The notes under the pieces: model-generated
Databases searched by the model: none
Seen by the model: only the letters and a program-made list of their open reading frames with translations
What the model was told of the DNA's origin: nothing
Source of the DNA: Eleginops maclovinus
Taxonomy: Eukaryota > Chordata > Actinopteri > Perciformes > Eleginopidae
DNA length: 64,000 nt
Direction of reading: 5' to 3'
Assembly (NCBI RefSeq): GCF_036324505.1
Contig: NC_086363.1
Coordinates: 12,600,653 to 12,664,652 of the forward strand
Shown here: piece after piece, positions 50,296 to 64,000 of the stretch
Layout of the letters: each line of letters begins with the position of its first letter
Numbering within the stretch: position 1 is the first letter of the stretch
Position numbers and translations under genes: made by a program

Positions 50296-53200
50296 GATAG
50301 ATATGACAGTATTTACACTATGAACACTATAAGGAGGTATAAATATTATAGAATACAATTAAAGATACTATCAGGCTAATTATTATTGCAGATATGTAGT
50401 CATCATACTTGGTATCACTATTTATCCTGCAGAGGAATATTTGAACTAAACTTCATTGCAATCGATCCCATAGTGGAAGGACAATAAACTCAACCCATTC
50501 CCTCTTTTACAACAAAACACACACAGCAGCTCTAGACACATTATGCTCTAGTGCGTCACGCAATGCAATCCTCAACTCTGGCTTGAGGTATCAATACCAG
50601 TCTGATCTGAAAATAATAATAACTGTAGGCTTTATGTCCACTTGACATATTGCTGATTGTAAAAGAGCTCAATTGAGATTACAGCCTGTGGCACAGATGT
50701 AATTGATTTGCCGTGAACCTGCAAACAACATCCACCACAAAGTTCAAGCTTGTGAGTCGGTATAATCATTTATCAAACTCTGACGTCTTGCCGGGCTGGA
50801 ACCTCCCTGTCTTGTGTTACTTTTTACAGACACCTCTTGTGACTCCTCTGCCTTGACATGCATCTGAGACTTCAGGGTTTCTTTCTCGTTTAGTCTCCGT
50901 GCCTGACAGGAGCGCTCCCTTCACTCATCATCTGTCTACCTCAATAAAATTCATGCGATTGCATGCACACCGGCTCATTGCTGTTGAGGCTGATTCAAGC
51001 GGCATCAAAGTTTGAGCATCTGTCATTGAATGCATCATGTTGACTTTTAAGAAAGTTGTACTGAATACAGCCCTTGCCTAAACTTTCCTCCTCTAAGAGG
51101 TAAAGTGCATCCTCACCAACAATTTCCTCTTTTGGAAAGATAATCTTTTGGAGACAAGTCCAACTAATTTCTTCTTTTAAACTTTGCAGGAAGTTCTTGG
51201 ATAGATGGTTTTCCAAGTCTATTCATTAGCTGGATCGAGTGGTTTGAAAACATTCTGCTTTTAATTGTTTCTGTTTGATTCCTGCTAAGGCAAGGCCTGT
51301 AATTAATTGAAATAGAGACAGAGGGGAGATCAATTCAGTTCTAAACTGCCAAAGTGTTCTTCAAAGTCCCCAAACCAGCAGAGGAAGTAAGTGACATTCA
51401 GGCGTCTTAGCTGAAACTAACTAAGTTTGTTCCACAATAAAGACTTGCATGGCTAAATGAAATATATGCACATAATTCCATATTCATGTTCACAGAAATA
51501 TCACTAGGACAGTATCTTGCCCAGACTGAACGCTTATCAATGGTACTACAAACAACATCAAATATGTTCTTTCTTTCACTGGAAAATTATGAAACAGCTT
51601 TTCCATCAGGACAGAAGAGTCTTAGTACTGAAAACACACACAAGCTGCAACATGAACTGTTGCACCTGATCAAAAAAGGTTTTAAAATCGTGTATCTTTT
51701 ATCTTTATGTGTTGCTGCAGTAATTTCATACAGCATTAAAGCTGAAATCGCTATCGTCGGCCAGCGTGCCACCAACCCAGCTCCTTTTTCCATATTACAT
51801 AGATAACCATGTTCCAACCAGGGACAATATCCTGTTACACATATTTTTGCCCACCAACATCAAAGCAGCATTATCTCCCTGCTGACCCACACGCTGACCT
51901 GCTCTGTTAACCGGTTATGCTGTAAAGTGCTGAGTGGCCGTTTCCTACAAATGGGATTTCCTTATCTCTTGTCGGGGAGTCTTCTGTCACCAGCAAATAG
52001 ATGACTCTCTCTCCATTTTGCTCTGTAATTCATTTCCTGGCTTTCTCTTTGCCCCGCATTCTTCCTTTCTGACAGGTGAGGAAGATAAAATAGCGTGAGC
52101 CAGTCATCTTCTAATGGTGCTGAAGAGCCCAACTTTGCAAGGATGTATAGTATCAAAGTTATAAGCCACTGTTGAGTTCTTCAAAAGCTAAGTCGAAAAC
52201 AGAAATGAAGATAACAGAGAGCATCCAAATGTGATTTTGGTAATTAAAAATGAATACACAACTTTCAATTATTCAACATGCAAATGAGGAAGATCATTTT
52301 TCGTTTTGAAATTCTTAAAGAGCCTCTGCAGTGCTGTCAGCGCTACTGATTAATGCTTGAATGCTAATCTGCTGTGTTTACAAACTAACATCGGCACTCC
52401 GCAAGAATTACAGTTTGCAAGAACAACACGCATGCACACGCAAGCACGCACGCAAACACACACACAGTTATTCGCTTATGTATCATGGTGGGTCCAGTGC
52501 CATGTTATTATCTCCATTAACCCAAATGCAATGAATCTGGTGGGTAACATGCAATTCCTTGCAGCAGTTGTATATGTAATGGAACTTTTGGAACAATTAA
52601 GTCGAAACACAATGAGAACATGGAACTTGATGGCAAACACTGAAGGTTTATTATGAAGTTACGGAGAATTGACAACACATGCTGCAGCCACGAGCTGACA
52701 CAGCAGTTGCCCGACCAATTCTGAAGATTTCTTAACCTGTCCCATGTATTAACTGGTTCTGAGAGAATAATCAACACACTGCATAACAAGATAAAAAAGA
52801 CAGAGCACTATAACACCTCTATCAGCTGACGCCAACAGGCAGGAATAGGGAGGGGAAAATATTTCCCAACAGTAGACAACGGATGGTTTCGGGACACCAG
52901 CAGCCAGCAAAAGATGGCATAATGGATTGCAATGCAAGCTGTGGTAAGCCTTCATTTTTCTCCCTCAGAACTCATCATTTTCCAACAACTTGGAAACATC
53001 TGTTCGTGGAAATATCCATTTGAGGCTGTTGTTTGAAATGTTGAATTTTAAACTGAACTTGAATGAAATGTATTACACAGCGAACAATGCTCATGTCCTT
53101 GTTTTGAGTTCATGGCAAACTGAAGAAAAGGAAGTAGTCGTGGATGAACATAATTCTCTGTCCTTGGTACTCTTGCAGTTAATCATGTCGACACTCCTCT

Positions 53201-55403
53201 TGATGCCCGGGTTGCTGCAGACAAGAGCCCTCTTTGTGAAAGTTGGCGGTCAAGGTCATTAGTGAGTCATTACAACCTCCTCCTCCAACATTTTTCAATT
53301 CTTTAATGATGCGTGCACGCACCTGTCAACAGACAGAGAATGAAAAATCATGCGTCCCTTTTTCTGACCTCCTCCTAGGCCCCTGCTCTTTTAACTCACC
53401 GTCTCCACCCATCCATTAACGCCACCTCTCCTCTCCTCACTGCTCCGTAATGCTCACTGGGTGCAATATCTTTTTGACATTGATTCCAGTGATTTAAATC
53501 CTCAAAACTCATGACACAAATTACCTGCAATGTACGGCCACCCCCATCCATTTCACTCATAATATGCTCCGGTGAGAATTCAATGTTCCTTTTGTCTCTT
53601 TCTCTTTTTTCCCCCTCTCCTTTCTGTACCTAGCTCTTTGTTCTCCCCCATTCTCTCTCCTTGCACTCACACCTTTACTGCATTACGATTTATAGCCTTG
53701 GCTGTTCCTCGTAGCAAATGGAAAGCCTATGCAAGCACAGAGTGAACACGGACAAAGTGTAACACCTTCCTATTCAATGGGCGCTGGAACGTAGAGCTGA
53801 AAATGAAGTGTCAGCCCTGCCACTTAAAAAGACAAAGGGTGGATCCATCAATACTCAGCAAAGGATAATGTTGGCATACATCAGAAGAATGGCCGCTTTT
53901 ACTGTAATATCGAGGGTATTTGTTCGTTCCCTTGATTGAAAAACTACCTAAATTGATCGGCTTTCCCTCAAAGGCTCTTTTAAAGGATAGGAAGCGAGAG
54001 AATGTTTTAACTTCAAGACAAGTTTTGAGGCAAAGGCTTTTTCATCCTTTTTCTGTCATTTGCTGTAAAGTTAAAAGCATTTTGGCGGTTGATTCAACTT
54101 GTGACAGCATAAATCGTGACTATTGTTTCCCCCAAGGAGAACATCAAAAAGCATCACATCACACCCGTTTTCCACTCAAACTTTTAACGCTTGCTGAAAA
54201 AGGGGGTTGGACTGTGTCTCAAACCAGTGAGCGGAAAATTTCGTTTGTCATTTCTGTGTCTGCAGGTAGAAGCCTTGCAGATATGGCACTTTGAGAATGG
54301 AGGTTCCAATCACCTCTGAAATGGAATTATGGAGCACTTCACAGCTCACTGGCATTTGAACGCTTTCAGCAATATGCTATGGAGGGGAGGAGATATAGAC
54401 AGGTAGAAAATGATACAGATGCCTCTATAGAGAGAAAAAGTCAAGATTGCACATCAAGTATTCTTTGCCTTCACTTTGAATCTCACTCTCTCTTCTTTGT
54501 CTAATATTTTTTTTCTCCTTATGGTTTTCACTTCTCTCTTTCCCCAAATTGAAAAATCTCTAACTTGGATTGTGATAGAGACCTGGATCGAAGTTGTCAT
54601 GATGACAGTGTGCCGAGGAAGGTGAAGACAGATATCTCAGCGGGGACACTTGTGTGATGGATTGCTCAGAATTTGTTTAACATGGCGAGTTTTTAAAACA
54701 TTTCTCATTAGAAAACATTCAAGCAACTGGATGTTCAAAATGTCTTTAACGTTACTTTTTTTTAATACATTTTCTCAAGGAAACGACATTTCTCTGTCCT
54801 TCAAGTACTGATTAAAAGAAAATACTTATTCTTAAAGAGCAAATAAATCACAGCGCAGAAATGGAGACACAGCAAAGATGCAAGGGTTTGATTAAACATG
54901 AGCAGAAGATAAGAGAAATGGCTCAGTTCCATCAGTGAAGCATACTGGGAAAAATACACTGACTCTAAGGGCCCCATTTAAATGATAATGAAATTGGGAA
55001 ATTGGGTTCGTGAAGTCCATCAAAAACAATCTCAAGAGAACTGAACACAATCATATCAACGTTGTGTGCAGAGGGAGATTTGATAATAAAAGAAGCGCTT
55101 GACATTTCTTTTTGCTTTTTTTGTGTTGACCAGTAATTCCCTGCCAAACAACATAATGAAGAAAAAAGAGGCTGCACTACACATTCAGTCAATACAGATC
55201 TAATGGAAGACAATAGAGATTCTGTAAGCACAAGCCCTAAAACATTTATCTTATTAAAGTTTCATGAGGGTGATATCATTTCATAAGTCTCTTTTATTCT
55301 TCATCATTTTCACCATCTACTCGCTTTTCTTTTATCTAAAGAAGTGTGGCTATCAAGATCAATTTGAAGGGTAGTTTTATACAGCTATGCATGTATAAAT
55401 TAG
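50296..55403. other. no recognisable gene
   Basis: About 5 kb of unassigned sequence. The longest frame (53920-54294, +, 124 codons) has mixed composition but no domain or splice structure I recognise. A short ACGC/CACA tract lies near 52434-52466. Confidence 0.5.
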
Positions 55404-55776
55404 GGGGCGGCAGTGGCTCAGTCAGTAGGGACTTGTTCTTGGGACCGAAGGGTCGCCAGTTCACGTCCCGATCGGACCAAAAAAAATATGGAGTGAGCTG
55501 GTAGCTGGAGAGGTGCCAGTTCTCCTCCTAGGCCACTGCCGAGGTGCCCTTGAGCAAGGCACCTAACCTCTATCTGCTCCCTTGGCGCCGGTACCTGGCT
55601 GCCTCTCTGCTCTGCCACCTCTCCTCTGCATGTGTTTGTGTGTGCATGTATTTCCTCTGTGTTTGTGCATGTATATCCTCTGTGTGTTTAATGTGTGTCA
55701 ACACAACAGAGTAGAGAAAGCAATTTCCCTGTAAGGGATTAATAAAAGTATGTCTTCTTCGTCTTCTTCTTCTTCT
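55404..55776 (+). mobile_element. tRNA-derived SINE (V-SINE-like), plus strand
   Basis: The head GGCAGTGGCTCAGTCAGTAG and the box B-like segment around 55457-55470 match the minus-strand copy at 20588-20902. The centre has GAGGTGCCAGTT, then TGCCCTTGAGCAAGGCACC. The 3' part holds a TGTGTG-rich region, then CAATTTCCCTGTAAGGGATT and TAATAAAAG before a (TTC)n tail. The start is placed from the copy alignment, and no duplication was found. Confidence 0.85.
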
Positions 55777-55971
55777 AAAGTGTTGAAACATCTCAATTCA
55801 ATAGCAGACCTTCATTTTCATTTTCACTTAAAATATTGCAACAATATTACCGGCAAGGATTCTGCTTGAAAGTTGTTTATTGAAGTGCTGATGTGTTTTG
55901 TGTGTGTGGTCCAAATAAAAAAAGAGAATGATATAGCTGGCATGTTTATTGCTATTGAGAAAACTTCACAA

Positions 55972-55972
<1 letters not shown>
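55777..55972. other. unassigned spacer
   Basis: No gene or repeat recognised. Confidence 0.5.
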
Positions 55973-56009
<37 letters not shown>

Positions 56010-56010
56010 A
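55973..56010. repeat. (CA)n microsatellite
   Basis: A CA dinucleotide tract with a single GA interruption near the end. Confidence 0.95.
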
Positions 56011-57285
56011 CAATCTTTAATCTCCATCCAACAGTTTGTCCCTGCCTGTTATTGTTATGCTTTACAACCAGCAATCAATCTGTGGAGAGTGGGAGCTGGT
56101 TCATGCACCAAAGGGATTAAAGTGACCGCCCAATTTAAAGTTTAGTATTCTACTGTCGTGGCCAAAAGCAACAGCTCAATACCAATGTCATTTTTATTTG
56201 ACCTTTTTACTTTATCTGTTTCCAAATGAGCCATAACACTTTCTCCTTAACCCATTTGTAAAATCATTCCTTCGTAAATCAAAATATCTCTTACAGCTGC
56301 TGATCTCGATGCCAAAGTTAAACCACTCTTGAGCTCTCGTTTCATTTCTTGGCCCGTCCCATCTTTTCAACGACAGAGGTGTCATCCAAAACAAGTTTTC
56401 CATTTTCAAAATAATAAAAAAACTATTGAATTACAATTATCCATTCATTCATGTGTTCATGGCTTTATGGTTGCAACCCGTTAAGATCAAGCTTAATTGC
56501 TTTATACACTGCTGAATGGTTTAACCCATAGCCATTTAATTTGATTCATTATTAATATCAAACAAAGTCAAAATAATATTAACAAAAGAATAGAGAAATA
56601 ATTGCATTTTACAGTAAAATTGTAAAAGTAACGTTTTACATTTCCCTGTGAAAACAAGGGATGAAAAATATCTGATTAAAAGCTATTCAGGAAACTTAAC
56701 CGCGGAGCTACAAACATTATTGAAGTAACAACTACTTCTGTTAGTCCAGGAAACCAAGGCCTAAACAGAGACCAACCTTAACCCAGTTAGCTGTTTATGT
56801 GTATTTGTGAAGTAAGCACCCTCTCATGGAAAAACCCTGCAACCGATCAAATGGGTGGGTCTACAGTGGATCTAGCCACACCCTCACAGAAAACAGTTGG
56901 AGGGGTGTAGATTACCAGCCACTTGGATTAGTTAGCTTTCTGGCTGGATTTCAGTTGGTGGAGGGGGATCTAGTTTGCTACATCTGTAGGAGTGTTGGAG
57001 GAGGCAGCAAGTCACCTTAGGGTTGGCTCATCCCAACCTTGTCCTGACCCCATGTTCTCACTGCTCTTTACTTTCGCCCGAGGCTGACACCATGAGGAGA
57101 TTGTAATTACTTAGAGTTGTTGATTTTCTCAGGTACTAAGGCAAAGTGTTGACCCATCAGGAGGTTTGGGCTTAGGTGGTAGTCATCCAGTGAGAGTGAG
57201 GAATCAGAACTTTATCCCATCACCGCTGTAGATGTAAAACACTGTTATAGAGATTCATTTTACTGTAAATGATGACGGCATTGTT
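56011..57285. other. no recognisable gene
   Basis: Unassigned AT-rich sequence with short frames only. Confidence 0.5.
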
Positions 57286-57422
57286 TTAGTTTGTAGGGAC
57301 TTGGCTTGTGGATCTGAGGGTTGCCAGTTCAAATCCCAGATTGGAACAAATCTGCCAAGGGGCCTCTTATCAAGGTCGTTACACTGCCCGCTGCTTCTAA
57401 TACTAGGATAGGTTGAATTAAG
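57286..57422 (+). mobile_element. decayed V-SINE-like fragment
   Basis: GTAGGGACTTGGCTTG and the box B-like GGTTGCCAGTTCAAATCCC match the head of the 20588 and 55404 SINEs. A later CTAATACTAGGATAGGTTGA matches CTAGTACTAGGATGGATTAA of the 20588 copy. The central block is largely eroded, so this is an old or deleted copy. Confidence 0.65.
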
Positions 57423-60400
57423 AGGTTCACTTTAAAGTTTGTGTGCTTCTCAGTACATGTGCGATGATTGAACATGGATTTCAAATGAATCCTGCTTTTC
57501 AAATCCAAATGCAGCATAACAATCTGAGAGTACTTAAAAGGGTCTATTCAGTGATGTAACACAGGATTACTCAGCTATTCTCAAAACAAGGGATTTGATC
57601 GACTGATTGTCCCTCAACACGAGTACAATATTTTAAACGTAAAACACTGAAACATAATTTCAAAATGATGCCTTCAACATCAAGTAGGAAAAAATGACAA
57701 TAAATAAACTATAGCATTTCTTTTTTAATTTACAACAATTATTTGAACTATTGTATTGGTGTTATCTCTAAAAATTGATGATGTTTGGAATAACCCAGGC
57801 CGAGGCAGGGAAGGAAAATCCAGTTTTTCATTAAGCTCTTTTTTGAAGTCTAGTCAAAAAAGTGATGATACAATCAGACCAGCTAAACACCCACACTGTA
57901 ACTTTATGCAAAGCAGCCAGACACCATATCTATTATGAAGAAGCACTAAATGTCGAGTCTGGCTTCCAGTTGTCAGAATGTTCTGAAATCTGTTTAAGAT
58001 TTCAAACCTAGAAAGGTAAAGGGCCCTTGGCATTACCCAAAGTTCATCTGACTTCCTTTTCACCTCAGAAGCACAAATGGGACATTTTGTCTCCAGAGAA
58101 ACAAAAAAGAAGACACAGCGTGGCCCAGTGCAGAGAATGTTAAATACCTGAACCGGAGATGACATTTAACTGGAGACCAGGCTGTCAACAGTAGACGCCC
58201 AAATCTTCCATATGATGCATCTTCCAAACCTTTAGTGCATTTACATTTTTATGAGGATACAACATGTCTGTCAAACTAACATTTATCAAAAAAATCTGCA
58301 TCCATGGCCATATATCAGTAGCGCACACCAACACCCTTTTATCTTTATGTTCACTTTACTCAAGTTATTCTTTTGTTGTAGTTCAAATAAACAAAAACAT
58401 AAACCTTGCTAAGATCCTTGAAGAGGTATCAAAGATACTTTTCACAAAGTGCGAAACCTATATCTTTGGTGAACAATAAAAGACAGGAAAAAAGATGGGA
58501 GCAATTCAAGTCGAAAATATGTTAAATATGGGCTGTTATACAGGCACTCAGTCATTGAGGCTTGGGTGAGGAAGAACACGATGTTCAAAATGTATTGCAA
58601 TCCAGGGTAACTGCAAATGCAAGCCTTTTCTGAGTTCTTCATGCCACTAGTGTGCCAGTAATGTTGCACATATTTAGCAAAATAAATGTTTTCCTATTCT
58701 GTATTCAATGACTCCCCTACCTTTTTCTGTGTGTCTACATTGACTTTTTTAGGCGGCTTTTTCAACTGCTTTCTGTAGATCCCTAAACAAAACTGCATGT
58801 TAGCGGGATAACACGCTAGCAGGTCTGCCTCCTAAAAGTCTATGAGACAAATGATTCATCATGTGTAAGAATCCAGGTGAGAGTTGCTGTGAAGCTGTCG
58901 GACGGAGCTGTGAGTAACCTTCACCTCAGGCCTTTGCACAGTCAGCGTTGGGAAGAAGTCCCATAAAGGGATCGCCCCACAACAATCGGCGGTCCGTGAC
59001 CTGCTGGGTCGAAAAAAAGAGGAACTAGCAGTCGGATCCTCGTATTGAACAGCCTAAACCAACATTTGAATTAAAACCTCTGATTTGGATAACACCCTAC
59101 ATGCTACAAGCTGAACTAAGAAGTGAAGATAGTCAACATTATCCTTGCTAATCAGCATAGCCATTTCTAGCATGCTGAGATTAGCATTTACCTCAAAGTA
59201 CCACTGTGCAGTGCAGCCACACAAGCTTTTAGCATGGCAGTAAACTATGAGTCTCATTTGAAAAGCAGCAGGTGATTGATGGTCTACACATGCTGCCTTT
59301 TGAATTATGTTCTGTGCTTTCACATTACATCATGTGTGGTTTCCAGGTTACATCGAACAGAGACATACAATTAGCTTCTTTCCTAAAAAAAAATCTTAGA
59401 ATTCCATGATTATAATTCCCTGGTTGAAGAGGCTTGTGCTCTGTTATGTCTAGCTTGTAGAACAAGGTGTTTCTGTGGATTCAAAAACAGCATCTATTTG
59501 CTTTTGTAGGAATGCTGTGTACACCGTGCAATTATCTATGCATAATTACCTCGTGCAATATGATGGATTTCACAGCTTGCATTTTACAGTGAGTGGGCTA
59601 ATGTATGTCGACAGGAACAATTCCTCTTCATTAGACCAGTCCAACATCCTCAGATGCCCATGCTCACACATTTGGAGGAAGTACACCAACCAGCACCACT
59701 GCCATATGCACTATTCTTCTGTCTGCAGTCTTTATTTACACAGATATCCTAGTATAGAAACACTGTCTTCTCACCTGCCGCCATTATCCTTTCAAAATAA
59801 AGCACGAAACACTTTCACCAGGCGGACAGATGTTGGCTGGCAGCTTCTTTAATCCAATCACAGTGAAGCATATTTGCCAAAATGTTTCATCAGTGTTAAA
59901 CGTTGGCAAGTGTGACAACAAATCTTACTGTCATAGTGAATGCATCTGCAAAGCTGCAGCAGTGGATACACTGTTCTCTGAAGATAAGTGATAGACACAG
60001 GCTTTTGTAAAAAAAACACAGCTTCTTGGAGGTGTTGTGTATTTGTAGCCGTGGAATGTGACAAAATGGGAATCCAAACAGAAATCTGTAGTCCTTTTCC
60101 CGTGTGTTTAAATTCATAAATAAAGCCATACATAAAAAGCTTACCTCATGTGTTTCACAAGAGGTTGTTTGTCTTTATATGAGTTATATAATATGTCATT
60201 CAAACCTAAAATGTGTCGGCTTCACAGTGAACAAGTTGTTTTTAGTGCTGTTCAGGAAAATAAAAGTTTGATTAGAATATAATTACCAAGTAATAAAATC
60301 ACTGCCATGGAGTCAACAAAAGTATGAGCAGTTCATTTACATGCAAAACCAACAAAACGCTACATTAACTTTATATCTAATTAAAAGACATTGCATGAAC

Positions 60401-63364
60401 ATCGTACCATGCTGCTGGTGTTCAACACCTCTATTTCCTGTCTTAGTCTCTGAGAGCTTGGTATTATACGGAGGTTTCACTCCATCCATGCATGTGTGTA
60501 AAATAGACCAACAGCTTCCCAAAGGACCTCTACCATCCATGGTTTGTACATTCCTGCTTGTTTGTGTATGAACAGGTGAAGCTCTTGAGGATAGTAGCTC
60601 GTATGCTTTGTGTAATATTTATCTATTTTGTAGCTGCGTGTAGAACATCTGGGGGGCCTGTTGGTGGTAATTGAGGATTTGGGGGTTGGAAACAAGGCCC
60701 CCTACGGAAATTCCCAGCAGATAGGCCATTATCCAGGGCTGAGGATCGGGTAGCTGCTCCACTGCAGACATTTCCATTTATATCTGTCAAGTTTGGATCC
60801 CGAGAAACAGAAAAAAAAAGAGACAGAGAGAGACAGGAAGGAGACAGTTGGTGTAGTGCTTGTTTATGGCTCTAACAGAAGTTTGAAGATTCTCTTTGTG
60901 TGCTGCAACAACAGATTGGGGTCTTGGTATAACTGACTGCTAGTGGAGTGTTTTAGGAGGCTCAAAGTCCACCTTTAGAGAGGCTTACTTGTAAAAGGAG
61001 CTTAGAAGTGCAAGCACATGGGGTAACAATAAGGGGCATCCCAGTCAGAATTATTGGCCATTATTGATTTGGCTCTTCTGTTGATAGTCTATGAGGATTT
61101 TTCTTTGCAAAGTATATCTCCCAAAAATGCAATGTTATTTCAGATTGTATAGCAATGTCTTCTGGGGAGGCTAGGTCTGTAGTTCATTTTTATTAAATGA
61201 AACCTTATGGGTTGAGTAAAAAAATGAAGTAGTGTTCAAGGTGTGGATTAAATCAGATTTGATTGTGAAATAATTTAAAGCTATGTCCTTCATTTAGGCC
61301 CCAAGTGCTGACTATACTTATGAACAGATGCTGTCATTGCCACCATTATAAAACGTTCTAAAAGCTTAAGAGTCGTTTTAGATTTCAGACTTCTATTAAA
61401 CCCGGTTTACAGCAGTGAGGTTTTCATAGGTTGTCAAGAAAGAAACTACATTAGCGGCTAATAGAATTGCGTAACGCTAATTTATGTAGGTGTTCTCTGC
61501 TCACAAATGCATTTCACACTGTTTTTCTCCAAGACCATCTATAAATACCTGACAATTTTCAAAGAGTATAGTTTCTTTGCATTAAAGTAATTGCTTCCAC
61601 TAAACATTTCTAACAGCACCATTTCTCCAACTTTATGTGAAATCCTTTTCATTTGGCGAGTTCATTACAGCCTTCAAGGTGACAAGCAATCCTTTAGGGG
61701 AATCAATTAAATGGAGGAAGTAAAGCAGGAGAGAAGGAGTAATCGACTGAATGAGGGGACATTATTGAGTGTACCAATATCTTTTAAAGTAAAATAAAAT
61801 GATGCATTTACACTAGGGCATACCATAGTCTTCTTTAATCCTCTAAATATACCCAAAGTCCACATACACATATAAAGTAAAGGAAGAGATGGAAAATCAC
61901 TCTTTCTCCTCAAGGAAGCAAATGAGGTGAAAGATCTTACATAGGTAAAAAAAATTACATTCAAACCACAGGACTTGCAATTTATGTGTGCCAGACACAC
62001 ACAGGTCCTGAAAGGGAGGATCTATCCACTTGTCTTGGGGTGAAAGGCCCATGGGATCAGCACAGTAGCAGAATGAATGAGGTGTTGTGCCTGACCCCAA
62101 GAGAAGTTCGAGTTAATAAATGGTGTGCTTGATCTGGGGCCGGCTGTGCAATTGTATTGGAACAGTCTGATGAATCGGGGACCGGGAGCTGTCCTCACTT
62201 TTTCCCTAAGCAGAGGTGATCAGTCTGGACGGAAAGCTTGGTGTCCTCTTTAAACTGCAGAACAGAAACAGAGGGCCCTCAGATTACTGGCTGGAATACA
62301 GTGGTGTTATTTGTCACTGACTATGATGAAAAGCCTTCATTGACTACTTTTCTTTCCTCACAATAAAAGTTCGAAAAAAAACAAATGAAGAGTAACTTTT
62401 CTGTGCAAAAGATAAATGGATACATTGGATAATATTATACCCCATCAACACTTGATATTGAAAAGTGGAATGCTTAGATTGTATTCCTGCAAGAATTTAA
62501 CTGGTTTTGAAATGAATGCATTTGTTTAAAACACATGAGTCTTTTGAGCTGATCGAAAATGTATCCCTGATCTCCACATTTTTATGTACAATACGCGAAT
62601 ATATTGTCTGCCAAAAGTATTGCCCTGTGGTTTTTATGCCCCTCATTAAATTCATCCTGATGCAAATGTGTAGAATATTTGACAACCGTACAAGACCGTG
62701 TTGCATATTGACAATAAATTATACTTGAATCCTTCCATTTGATTATGCAGTACACTCACACAACAAGCAATGATCTTATATCATTTACATGGTTCTGATA
62801 TAAGTATACGTGGGAGTAGCCGCAGGTGTGGCAAAATATATTATTGTGGGTCAAACTGGACCACATAGAAGCTACCAAAGCCCAAGGATGGATGATATTT
62901 CTATGACCTAGGGCTAAACTGTAAAACAAAAATCATGGTTTGAACTGAGGAAAATCTCTCACCCACTTCGCACCACTAAAATAGTAAACACTTGAGCGTT
63001 AAAGGTCCCACATTTGATAAATATCTTAATAGAAATGTATTATCTTCATCAATCAGTTAGAGTTATCGTACATACTTGTTTTGCTTGATCTTTATAACAG
63101 AAACATTTTTTTTAATAGAAAATGGTGATTATTTTAAATGTAGACTAGTTTTGGTGATTTGATGCAAAAATGTGTTTTTATTTGACTAAATTATTAAAAT
63201 AGATCAAGCTGGATCAAGCCCTATCTTGTGTGTCAGTGGGATTCTTTCGTTTAAAAATGCTAGCTGGTTATCCTTGTATTAAAAGCCTGAAAACCCTTAT
63301 AATTGGGTGGCACTGACCAAAGTGTGCCAACAATGCCAAAAAATCGTTACAGCAATAAATACAA
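57423..63364. other. no recognisable gene
   Basis: About 6 kb of AT-rich unassigned sequence. The longest frame (59475-59852, +, 125 codons) shows no recognisable family. No inverted termini, tRNA-like heads or long simple repeats were seen. Confidence 0.5.
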
Positions 63365-63389
63365 CACACACACACGCACACGCACACGC

Positions 63390-63440
<51 letters not shown>
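63365..63440. repeat. (CA)n microsatellite with CACACG interruptions
   Basis: CACACGCACACG-type units at the left grade into a pure CA run. It produces an artefactual Cys-Val frame on the minus strand. Confidence 0.95.
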
Positions 63441-63441
<1 letters not shown>

Positions 63442-64000
63442 TATAAACATAACAACTACAGATAAACAACTCTCGAGATGGGATCGACTGAGGAGCATGT
63501 GAATGCATCATTGGTCAAAAATGTTTTCTTTCCAAAAAGGCCTTGGTTTTCCAATATGACTGCATTGCGAATATAAAAATACAATATATGATTTATATGA
63601 GAAGCAGGACTGTAAGATTCAAGAAAACATGAATTATTAACAAAGTAAGTGGCTCACATCTGTTCCATGTGTGGCAGCTTCTTGTGGCTGTAAGGAGCAG
63701 TTTACAGTCCATGGAGGCCGCCAAAGTAAAGCTCATATTTAATTTAATATTTGATTCAAGCAGTTGGACTGTTTGTTTTTCTCTCAATATGAAAACTGGT
63801 TTCATTGATTCAACCACATGACCATCTAAATAGAAAACTGTTATTGTGGCTTCATAGGACAACAACAATAGAATTGCTGAATTAAATTGACGGTTTTGTA
63901 ATTGCATTTAAATTTAGGCTGTTCAATATGTTTTACTTTCTCTCTATGATCTTGAGGCTTTTCTCCATCATGTCCATTTCTAATGTCATGAAAGTACAGT
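63441..64000. other. no recognisable gene
   Basis: Unassigned sequence to the window end. The 104-codon minus frame at 63593-63907 has no recognisable domain. Confidence 0.5.

Overview
This is a stretch of animal nuclear DNA, almost certainly from a ray-finned (teleost) fish. It is AT-rich, has long (AC)n/(GT)n microsatellites, spliceosomal GT..AG introns inside its transposon genes, and tRNA-derived SINEs and LINE 3' tails of types common in fish. No operons, bacterial genes, rRNA or intact tRNA genes are visible. I found no exon of a host protein-coding gene that I could defend, so the window looks like a gene-poor intergenic region or the inside of a very large intron. Family names below rest on recognition of motifs, termini and target-site duplications (TSDs), not on database searches.

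The information content is concentrated in 23.4-30.1 kb, a cluster of DNA transposons. At 23406-24421 lies an internally deleted element flanked by TA, with 16-bp terminal inverted repeats. It still carries two inward-facing first exons: on the plus strand an exon resembling the N-terminus of YqaJ/SWIM-type proteins, and on the minus strand the first half of a THAP zinc finger. Both end at GT splice donors. That combination points to the ISL2EU superfamily. Next to it, about 24630-24960, is a degraded MITE. Then comes a 4991-bp hAT element (25097-30087) with matching termini and a perfect 8-bp TSD. It encodes an uninterrupted two-exon transposase of 804 residues on the minus strand (zinc finger, DDE-type residues, hAT dimerisation domain) and looks structurally able to be autonomous. 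A 667-bp palindromic element with a 6-bp TSD (29285-29951, IS3EU-like) is nested in its 5' noncoding part, and a compound (GT)n/(GAGT)n microsatellite lies in its 3' part.

Outside that cluster the window holds scattered, mostly short repeats. These are a SINE with a 19-bp TSD interrupted by a reversed LINE tail (32399-32800), a solo LTR with a 5-bp TSD (37313-37869), a second SINE (49531-49704), a small Tc1/mariner-type MITE (50059-50293), and three copies of another SINE family (20588-20902, 55404-55776, 57286-57422). There are also two copies of a MITE family (9364-9480 and 46044-46469), another LINE tail (about 45330-45540) and many simple repeats. The rest is single-copy-looking sequence in which I can name no gene; a few stretches have the texture of conserved noncoding elements, but that needs alignment to test.

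No interacting host genes are visible. What works together here is the anatomy of mobile elements, and the nesting gives relative dates: the IS3EU-like insertion is younger than the hAT, and the LINE tail is younger than the SINE it interrupts.
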